Positions 25,963 to 32,666 of a stretch of DNA of 64,000 bases are shown here, piece by piece (the stretch's first letter is position 1; each line of letters begins with the position of its first letter). The notes beneath the pieces were generated by a model. The model was given only the letters and a program-made list of their open reading frames with translations. It was not told the origin of the DNA and did no database searches. The stretch is from NCBI RefSeq assembly GCF_004959925.1, contig NZ_SPUW01000003.1:124001-188000 (forward strand). Direction: 5' to 3'. A program made the translations under genes and the position numbers. The DNA comes from Pseudooceanicola onchidii (GTDB taxonomy: Bacteria; Pseudomonadota; Alphaproteobacteria; Rhodobacterales; Rhodobacteraceae).

Positions 25963-25988
25963 GGGCCCGCCTTGTGTCAGGCGGGCCC
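25963..25988 (-). terminator. terminator of the RhlE-like helicase gene
   Basis: GGGCCCGCC-TGACACAA-GGCGGGCCC on the minus strand is a nine-pair stem starting 17 bases after the helicase stop. It is followed by TTTGCATTTG, a modest T-rich tail. Confidence 0.8.
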
Positions 25989-26005
25989 CGATGCGTGGGT
26001 TAGTA

Positions 26006-27328
26006 TCAGGCCGCGCTGCGCTGCCCGCCGGACCGGCGGCGGCGGTTGCGGTTGCCCGACTTGGGCTTGGCCGCGCCATTGCCCTGCGGTTTGGCCTGCG
26101 CCTTGGGCTGGCCCTGACGCTGGCCTTGACCCTGGCCCTGGCCACGTCCGCGACCGCCCCGACCCCGACCGCCGGATTTCGGCTTGGCGGGGCCACGGCC
26201 TTCGGGGCGGGTGCCGCCCGCGGTTACGATCTGCTGGCCGATCACCTTTTCGATGTCATGCAGTTCGCCCATCTCCTCGGGGGCACAGAGGCTGACGGCG
26301 CGCCCGTCCTTGCCCGCCCGCGCGGTGCGCCCGATGCGGTGCACGTAGTTGTCGGCCACGTTCGGCAGTTCGAAGTTGTAGACATGGCGCACGTCCGGGA
26401 TGTCGATGCCGCGCGCGGCGACATCGGTCGCGACCAGCACGCGGACCTTGCCCTCCTTGAACTCGGTCAACGCACGGTTGCGCTGGCCCTGGCTCTTGTT
26501 GCCGTGGATCGCGCTGACGGCGAACCCGGCCTGGTCGATCTTCTTGGCCAGCTTGTCGGCGCCGTGCTTGGTGCGGGTGAAGACCAGCGCCAGTTCGTCG
26601 CGGTGCCCATCCAGCAGGTCGATCAGCGCGGCGGGCTTGTCGTTGGGGTTCACGAAGACGACGGACTGGTCGACCTTGTCGGCGGTCTTGCCCGGAGGGG
26701 TGACTTCGATCCGGACCGGATCGGTCAGGAAGGATGCCGCGATTTCATCCATCAATTTCGGCATGGTGGCCGAAAAGAGCAGCGTCTGACGCTGTGCGGG
26801 CAGCATCTTGGCGATCTTGCGCAGGGCGTGGATGAAGCCAAGGTCCAGCATCTGGTCGGCTTCGTCCAGCACCAGGTAGTCGGTCTTGGCCAGCGTGATG
26901 GCATTGCGGTCCAGCAGGTCGATCAGGCGGCCAGGCGTCGCGACGAGGATATGCGCGCCGCGCAGCAGGCGCTGCTGCTGTGCATTGATCGAGGCGCCAC
27001 CGACCACCAGGCCGACGCGCAGGTGGGCGTTCTTCAGGATCAACTGAAGGTTGTCGGTGATCTGCTTGGCCAGTTCCCGCGTCGGCGCCAGGATCAGCGC
27101 GCGCGTGGTCTTGGGTTCGCACTTGATGTTCTGGCCCAGCAGCTTGTCGGCGATCGGCAGGCCGAAGGCGAGCGTCTTGCCGGTGCCGGTCTGGGCCAGG
27201 CCCAGCACATCACGGCCCTGCAGGGCTTCGGGAATGGCGCGGGTCTGGATCGGGGTCGGATCGGTCAGGTTCTGCTCGGCCAGACGGTCGAGCAGGGCAG
27301 GGCGCAGGCCCAGCTTTTCGAAGTTCAT
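26006..27328 (-). CDS. rhlE: DEAD-box RNA helicase, RhlE-like
   Basis: This 440-residue RNA helicase has all core motifs: the Q motif with LTDPTPIQTRAIP (about 23), motif I AQTGTGKT (about 46), PTREL (about 88), motif II VLDEADQML (about 150), motif III SATMP (about 184), and the motif V-VI region ATDVAARGIDIPDVRHVYN and HRIGRTARAG (about 330). The last 80 residues form a basic tail with RG/QG repeats (GRGRGGRGRGQGQGQGQRQG) that probably binds RNA. AAGGATTT precedes the ATG at 27328. A long leader with a small hairpin beside the ribosome site suggests post-transcriptional control, as is common for cold-inducible helicases. Confidence 0.93.
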   Translation of the reverse strand: MNFEKLGLRPALLDRLAEQNLTDPTPIQTRAIPEALQGRDVLGLAQTGTGKTLAFGLPIADKLLGQNIKCEPKTTRALILAPTRELAKQITDNLQLILKNAHLRVGLVVGGASINAQQQRLLRGAHILVATPGRLIDLLDRNAITLAKTDYLVLDEADQMLDLGFIHALRKIAKMLPAQRQTLLFSATMPKLMDEIAASFLTDPVRIEVTPPGKTADKVDQSVVFVNPNDKPAALIDLLDGHRDELALVFTRTKHGADKLAKKIDQAGFAVSAIHGNKSQGQRNRALTEFKEGKVRVLVATDVAARGIDIPDVRHVYNFELPNVADNYVHRIGRTARAGKDGRAVSLCAPEEMGELHDIEKVIGQQIVTAGGTRPEGRGPAKPKSGGRGRGGRGRGQGQGQGQRQGQPKAQAKPQGNGAAKPKSGNRNRRRRSGGQRSAA

Positions 27329-27685
27329 GTAAATCCTTTCGGGGCCTGTCCTAACAGGCCTATGGTGTTCTGCCACCCAAGGCAGAGTTCGGGTCATCGC
27401 GACGAACCTGGGACAGGCGGCATTGCCCGTCAGGTCGTAATCGCGAGAGCCCCTTCGCGAGACGGCGTTGCCGTGCGCGGGAAAAGCGTATCGCAGGAAC
27501 GGAGGAATGCTCCGCACCGGTAAGGGAACCGGCGACTACTGAGGCGCAGATGGGGGTTTGCGGCGCGGAAGTCAATGGGGATGTGCGCGGAGGCCATATG
27601 CCTGTGGCATATCGGGGCCTCCGGCGGGAGTATTTTTGGCAAGATGAAGTCGAGGGCGCGGTTGTGGGCCAGGCGCCCCCGTATT
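27329..27685 (-). other. 357-bp region holding the helicase leader and a composite repeat
   Basis: No protein gene is convincing here. On the minus strand TTGACT near 27573-27578 may be the -35 of the helicase promoter, which would give a leader of about 210-240 bases. The hairpin GGCCTGT-TAGG-ACAGGCC (27343-27360) lies just before the ribosome binding site. The part next to trpS carries copy 4 of the composite repeat. Confidence 0.55.
27591..27649 (+). repeat. dispersed composite repeat, copy 4
   Basis: AGGCC-ATATGCC-TGT-GGCATAT-CGG-GGCCT forms a hairpin at 27591-27620. It leads into the 32-base core CCTCCGGCGGGAGTATTTTT GGCAAGATGAAG (27618-27649). The core is shared with copies at 44953 and 63606 with at most a few changes. 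It sits past the 3' end of trpS but in the opposite orientation. Confidence 0.78.
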
Positions 27686-28738
27686 TTAGCGGATCATGCC
27701 AACGATATCATACGCCTGCTGCAGGATCGGTGCGGCCATGGCGCGGGCGCGGTCGGCGCCCTTGCGGAGGATGGCGTCGATCTCGTCCGGGGTTTCCATC
27801 AGGCGGGCCATCTCGGTCGAGATGGGCGAGAGCTTGGCGACGGCGAGGTCCGACAGCATCGGTTTGAAGTCCGAGAACTGCTTGCCGCCGACGTCCCTTA
27901 GCACCTCGGCCACGGTCTGATCGTTGAGGGCGGCGTAGATGTTGACGAGGTTGCGCGCCTCGGCGCGGCCTTCCAGCCCCTCGACCTCGGAGGGCAGGGC
28001 GTCGGGGTCGGTGCGGGCCTTGCGGATCTTCTGGGCGATCGCGTCGGCGTCGTCGGTCATGTTGATGCGCGCCATGTCCGAGGGGTCGGATTTCGACATC
28101 TTCTTGGATCCGTCGCGCAGGGACATCACGCGGGTTGCCGCGCCTTCGATCACCGGTTCGGTGATGGGGAAGAAATCGACGCCGAAGTCGTTGTTGAACT
28201 TGATCGCGATGTCGCGGGTCAGTTCGATGTGCTGCTTCTGGTCCTCACCCACGGGGACGTGGGTGGCGTGGTAGACCAGGATGTCCGCCGCCATCAGCGA
28301 GGGGTAGGCGAACAGCCCGAGCGAGGCGTTCTGCTGGTTCTTGCCCGCCTTGTCCTTCCACTGGGTCATCCGCTGCATCCAGCCCATGCGGGCGACGCAG
28401 TTGAAGATCCAGGCCAGTTGCGCGTGTTCCGCAACCTGGCTTTGGTTGAACAGGATGGATTTTGACGGATCGAGGCCCGCAGCGATATAGCCCGCGGCCA
28501 GTTCGCGGGTGTTGCGGCGCAGGTCTTCGGGGTTCTGCCAGACGGTGATCGCATGCTGGTCGACCATGCAGTAGATCTTTTCGACCCCGGTGAGGTCTTC
28601 TGCGTTCTGCATGTCGACGAACCGCCGGATCGCGCCCAGGTAATTGCCAAGGGTCAGCCCGCCCGACGGCTGGATGCCCGAGAAGACGCGGGGCTGGAAG
28701 GTCTTGCCTTCGGTTTGACCCTGGGTGGCTTCGGTCAT
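27686..28738 (-). CDS. trpS: tryptophanyl-tRNA synthetase
   Basis: This 350-residue class I synthetase charges tRNA-Trp. The HIGH-type motif is in [14 protein letters not shown] (about 25-38), the KMSKS motif is in [17 protein letters not shown] (about 211-227), and [17 protein letters not shown] (about 62) belongs to the catalytic core. The gene lies near murJ and glnD, a neighbourhood that I recall from other Rhodobacteraceae, although here a rhomboid and a PLD gene lie between. It diverges from the rhomboid gene across 92 bases. Confidence 0.97.
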   Translation of the reverse strand: MTEATQGQTEGKTFQPRVFSGIQPSGGLTLGNYLGAIRRFVDMQNAEDLTGVEKIYCMVDQHAITVWQNPEDLRRNTRELAAGYIAAGLDPSKSILFNQSQVAEHAQLAWIFNCVARMGWMQRMTQWKDKAGKNQQNASLGLFAYPSLMAADILVYHATHVPVGEDQKQHIELTRDIAIKFNNDFGVDFFPITEPVIEGAATRVMSLRDGSKKMSKSDPSDMARINMTDDADAIAQKIRKARTDPDALPSEVEGLEGRAEARNLVNIYAALNDQTVAEVLRDVGGKQFSDFKPMLSDLAVAKLSPISTEMARLMETPDEIDAILRKGADRARAMAAPILQQAYDIVGMIR

Positions 28739-28830
28739 GGCGGCGTCCTTTGGCTGGATTTCCGTGCCGCGCTGGCTTACCCATGCCCCCGGTTCGCGTC
28801 AAGGCGGACCCGGTTTGCCAAGAGGTCCCC

Positions 28831-29520
28831 ATGTCCGATCCCCGGGGCGAAAGCCCGATCAATCCGATCCCGCCGCTGGTGCTGGCGATCTTCGTCGTGA
28901 TGTGCGGCATCGAGGTGGTGTTCCAGCTGGGTACACGTGGCCTGATGGGCGGGCCTGCCGGGGTCGGCTGGCGCACCGGCGCCATCATGGACTACGGCTT
29001 TCAGGGTCAGTTCCCGGCCTACATGGTCGAGACCGGGCAATGGCGGCCCGAGTTCCTGCTGCGCTTTGTCTCCTACCCCTTCGTCCACGGGTCCTTCACC
29101 CAGGCGGCCTTTGCGGGCGTGATGCTTCTGGCGCTTGGCAAATACGTGGGAGAGGTCATGGCACCGCTGTCGGTCTTCATCCTGTTCGTGCTGTGCACCA
29201 TCGGCGGCGCGGTCGCGATGTGGGCGCTGGCGCAGCCGGATGCCTGGATGTACGGGGCCTTTCCGCCGGTTTACGGGCTGATCGGGGCGTTTACCTACCT
29301 GCTCTGGGTGCGGCTGGGCGTGATGGGCGCGCCACAGATGATGGCCTTTCGCCTGATCGCCGTGCTGGCGGGTATCCAGGTGGTCTTCGGCCTGATCTTC
29401 GGGTTCGCGCAGGACTGGCCGGGGGACCTGGGCGGCTTCGTCACGGGGTTGTTCTTTGCACCAGTTCTGGCGCCCGGCGGCTTTGCCGCGCTGATGGAGA
29501 AGCTGCGCAAACGCGACTGA
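28831..29520 (+). CDS. rhomboid-family membrane protein lacking the catalytic dyad
   Basis: This 229-residue protein has six hydrophobic helices. The rhomboid landmarks are FVSYPFVHGSFTQAAFAGVM (helix 2, about 87) and GKYVGEVMAP (about 109). The helix 4 site that normally reads GASGAIFGLLGA is GAFPPVYGLIGA (about 144-155), so the nucleophile serine is replaced by Phe. The helix 6 histidine position reads DLGGFVTGLFF (Asp for His). It is therefore probably an inactive, iRhom-like protein. ATG 28831 gives MSDPRGESPINPIPP before helix 1; a longer in-frame start exists upstream. It is convergent with the PLD gene, with 6 bases between them. Confidence 0.85.
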   Translation: MSDPRGESPINPIPPLVLAIFVVMCGIEVVFQLGTRGLMGGPAGVGWRTGAIMDYGFQGQFPAYMVETGQWRPEFLLRFVSYPFVHGSFTQAAFAGVMLLALGKYVGEVMAPLSVFILFVLCTIGGAVAMWALAQPDAWMYGAFPPVYGLIGAFTYLLWVRLGVMGAPQMMAFRLIAVLAGIQVVFGLIFGFAQDWPGDLGGFVTGLFFAPVLAPGGFAALMEKLRKRD

Positions 29521-29526
29521 CCCGAT

Positions 29527-31065
29527 CTAGAACATCGCGGCGGGCAGGACCGGAACATAGCGGGCGAACCGGCGGTTGCGGCCCTCGGGGTAAGGCAGGA
29601 TCATTGCGCGGCGGTTGTCGGGCGGCTGCTGTGACGCCTTTTCAGCGCTGTGCAGCCACGTCGCGGCGCGGGTGTTGTCGTGGTGCGTGTCGCCCAGCCA
29701 TTTTTCCGCCAACCGGTCGCGCAGGCCGGTGATCACCTGCGCGTCGTCGAAGATCACCGAGGCCTCGGTATCCCACAGCAGCGACCGCCCGTTCAGGTTG
29801 GCCGAGCCGACGATGCCAATGGTGTCGTCCACCAGCGTCACCTTGGAATGCAGGTAGATGATGCCCGAGCCTTTCACCGGCATCGGAGTGCCTTCGGGGG
29901 CAGGGCGCGGTTGCGCGGGCGACACGATGGCCAGCCGGTCGCCATAGGCACGGCGCAGCAGGCGCAGGCAGCGCAGTTGCAGTGCCTGGGCATGGCGGGC
30001 GGTCATGCCGTTGTCGCGCCCGAAGATCACGCGTTCGGGTTCGGTCGGGATTACCAGGATCAGTTGCAGGTCGGGGACCTGAGCCGCGCGGTCGGCCAGC
30101 GCCTGGGCCAGGGGATAGTGCCGCAGGAACTGCGTTTCGATATAGATCGTGTCCTTGGCGCGGGCAAAGGCGTCAAGGTGTGCGACTTCGTGATCGCGGT
30201 CCTCGGTCACGGGGCTGAAGCGGGCCGCGCCTGTACCGCGCGTCGACAGGGTGCGCAACAGGCGGGGGCCGTGGGTTGCGCCGGTTCCGGGCGCGTCGGG
30301 GACGTCGGTCGTCTGGGCCGAGAAGGCGGTGCCGCAATGACCGCGCGCCCGCGACCAGCAGTCCGAGAAGTGGCGGCGCAGGTCGTGGACGACCGGGCCC
30401 GTCACCTCCATGCTGACGTCGTGCCAGGTGTCTTCGGGGCGCTGGTCGTGATCGTCATCGTCCCACCTGCGTTCATCGACGTCGATGCCGCCGATGATCG
30501 CATCGCGGCGGTCGATCACGGCGAACTTCTGATGCAGCGTGACCGGGCGCAGGTGGTAGTTGCCCTGAAGCGCCTGCAGCTGCATCGGAGTCAGGGTTTC
30601 ATGCGGGCGCTGGCGCAGGTCGGCCAGCCTTTTGCGGATCGGCAGGGCAAAGGCCCATTCCCACAGGGGGGCGGGGGCGCAGTCGTGCAGGGCGCAGATG
30701 ATCTCGGCCTTGGGGTGGTCGGTCAGGCGGCTGGCAAATTGTCCGGCACTGGCCCAGGCGGCGCGGTGCAGGTCAGCGGCGAAGACCGGATCGAAATCGG
30801 CCAGAAGGAACCTTATCGACACGTCCCTGGCCGCGACATGGGCGATCAGGTCGGCCCAGGTCTTCAGGCCAAGCGCCTGCGCCTCGTCGCTGCGCAGAAG
30901 GGTGCGGGCGTCGAAGATGCGGAACGACAGCAGCACCTCGTCCGTGGCGCCAAGGACCAGCCGTTCGAGCGCCGGAAACATCTCGGCCGCGGTGATGAGC
31001 GGACGCAGCGTTTCGGCCCGCGGGGCGGGCTCTGCGTCTGACAGCTGTGGGGTTTGCGGCATCAT
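29527..31065 (-). CDS. phospholipase D-like protein (two HKD motifs)
   Basis: This 512-residue enzyme is of the PLD superfamily. The first HKD motif is VTLHQKFAVIDRRDAIIGGI (about 175-194), and the second is YLHSKVTLVDDTIGIVGSAN (about 411-430), followed by LNGRSLLWDTEASV. Such enzymes are phospholipases D or cardiolipin-synthase-like transferases. There are no clear membrane helices, unlike typical cardiolipin synthases, so a soluble or peripheral phospholipase/phosphatidyltransferase is likelier. It follows murJ on the same strand after 62 bases, so it may share the glnD-murJ transcript. Confidence 0.88.
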   Translation of the reverse strand: MMPQTPQLSDAEPAPRAETLRPLITAAEMFPALERLVLGATDEVLLSFRIFDARTLLRSDEAQALGLKTWADLIAHVAARDVSIRFLLADFDPVFAADLHRAAWASAGQFASRLTDHPKAEIICALHDCAPAPLWEWAFALPIRKRLADLRQRPHETLTPMQLQALQGNYHLRPVTLHQKFAVIDRRDAIIGGIDVDERRWDDDDHDQRPEDTWHDVSMEVTGPVVHDLRRHFSDCWSRARGHCGTAFSAQTTDVPDAPGTGATHGPRLLRTLSTRGTGAARFSPVTEDRDHEVAHLDAFARAKDTIYIETQFLRHYPLAQALADRAAQVPDLQLILVIPTEPERVIFGRDNGMTARHAQALQLRCLRLLRRAYGDRLAIVSPAQPRPAPEGTPMPVKGSGIIYLHSKVTLVDDTIGIVGSANLNGRSLLWDTEASVIFDDAQVITGLRDRLAEKWLGDTHHDNTRAATWLHSAEKASQQPPDNRRAMILPYPEGRNRRFARYVPVLPAAMF

Positions 31066-31127
31066 TCCGGGGTTTCGCGTCTGTTCCTCAGTTCAGGGAA
31101 CGCCGCGCGGGCCGGTCTGGTTCCGCC

Positions 31128-32666
31128 TTACCTGCCCCGTCGCATCGCCGCCCGAAGCTCGGATATGCGGAAGGCGTCGATCAGCTGGCACAGGATGAAA
31201 TAGGCAATGGTGCCGCCGAGGATCAGAAGGGCCAGCGCCCCGGCACGGGTGACCGCGAAGAGCGGTTCAAGCGCGATGTCGAGGCCGTAGAGGACAACGC
31301 CAAGCCCGGCACTGGCCAGGATGATGCGCGGGATGCGACGGCGCAGGCGGTCATCCAGCGCGGCAGCGTCCCCCATGTGCCGCGACCCGCGCCAGAGCAG
31401 AACCATCATCGCCCAGCCGGCGGTGGTCGTGGCGAAGGCGGCGGCGATGTAGCCGATCACCGGGGCAAGGCCGATGGCGATCACGGCGTTCACCACCATG
31501 GCGACAATGGCATAGCGGAAGGGGCTGCGGGTGTCTTCGCGGGCATAGAACAGCGGTTGCAGCACCTTCTGCAGCACGAAGGCCGGCAGGCCCACGCCAT
31601 AGACGGCAACGGCCAGCGCGGTGGCCTGTGCGTCTTCGGGGGTGAAGCGGCCGCGCTGGAACAGCGTGGTGATGATCGGCTCGGGGATCACGACCAGGGC
31701 CACGGCGCAGGGCAGGGTGAGGAAGATCGCGAATTCCGCGGCGCGGTTGAACCCCGACTTGCTGCCCGCCTCGTCGCCCGCGCGCAGGCGGCGCGACAGG
31801 TCAGGCAGAAGCACGACACCGATGGCGATGGCGACCACCCCAAGCGGCAACTGGTAGAGGCGATCGGCCAGGTTGAGGTACTGGATCGAGCCCTCGAAGA
31901 AGCTGGCGACCTGGCGGCCCACCAGCAGGTTCACCTGCACGACGCCACCCGCAAGGGCCGCGGGGGCCGCGATGGCGGCCAGCTTGCGCATCTCGGGCGT
32001 CAGTCGGGGCAGGCGGGGGCGCAGGCCAAAGCCCGCGCGGGCGGCGGCATACCACACCAGTGCCAGCTGTGCGGCCCCGGCGAAGGGCACGCCCCAGACC
32101 AGCGCCCGGCCAACATCGTGGCCCGTTTTCGCGGCCCAGATCATCGCGCCCGCCAGAATGACGTTCAGCAGGACCGGTGCAGCGGCTGCGGCGGCAAAGC
32201 GGCCCGTGGCGTTGAGCACGCCTGACAGCAACGCGGCCAGCGAGATGAACAGGATATAGGGAAAGGCCACGCGGCCAAAATCGACGGCCAGATCGAACCG
32301 TTCGTCGCCCGCAAACCCCGAGGCCATCATCCAGACCAGCGCAGGCATGAAAACCGTGGCGACCAGTGTCAGCACGATCAGCGCCGTGCCCAGCATGGCC
32401 AGCGCCTGTTCGGCAAAGTCCCTGGCGTCTTCGCCCGCCTCGACCTTTTTCGAGAACAGCGGGATGAAGGCCATGTTGAACGCGCCTTCGGCAAAGAACC
32501 GGCGGAACATGTTCGGCAGGGAAAAGGCGACCACGAAGGCCTCGGCCGCGGGGCCTGCGCCCAGGTAGGCGGCAAACAGGATGTCGCGGACGAAGCCAAG
32601 CAGCCGGCTGGCCAGGGTCCAGACGCCCACGGTCAGAAAGCCGCGCATCATGCGGATGGGTTTCAC
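31128..32666 (-). CDS. murJ: lipid II flippase MurJ (MviN family)
   Basis: MurJ moves lipid II across the inner membrane for peptidoglycan synthesis. The 512-residue protein has about 14 membrane helices. It starts MKPIRMMRGFLTVGVWTLAS with the positively charged entry typical of the family, then RLLGFVRDILFAAYLGAGP and FRRFFAEGAFNMAFIPLFSK (about 54-73), two strongly conserved MurJ segments. The start ATG overlaps the stop of glnD (ATGA at 32663-32666), so the two are translationally coupled. Confidence 0.96.
   Translation of the reverse strand: MKPIRMMRGFLTVGVWTLASRLLGFVRDILFAAYLGAGPAAEAFVVAFSLPNMFRRFFAEGAFNMAFIPLFSKKVEAGEDARDFAEQALAMLGTALIVLTLVATVFMPALVWMMASGFAGDERFDLAVDFGRVAFPYILFISLAALLSGVLNATGRFAAAAAAPVLLNVILAGAMIWAAKTGHDVGRALVWGVPFAGAAQLALVWYAAARAGFGLRPRLPRLTPEMRKLAAIAAPAALAGGVVQVNLLVGRQVASFFEGSIQYLNLADRLYQLPLGVVAIAIGVVLLPDLSRRLRAGDEAGSKSGFNRAAEFAIFLTLPCAVALVVIPEPIITTLFQRGRFTPEDAQATALAVAVYGVGLPAFVLQKVLQPLFYAREDTRSPFRYAIVAMVVNAVIAIGLAPVIGYIAAAFATTTAGWAMMVLLWRGSRHMGDAAALDDRLRRRIPRIILASAGLGVVLYGLDIALEPLFAVTRAGALALLILGGTIAYFILCQLIDAFRISELRAAMRRGR

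Noticed and set aside
29527-31065. Reading the PLD-like protein as a canonical cardiolipin synthase
   Set aside because: Both HKD motifs are present, but the N-terminal membrane helices of typical cardiolipin synthases are missing, so the call was kept at family level.
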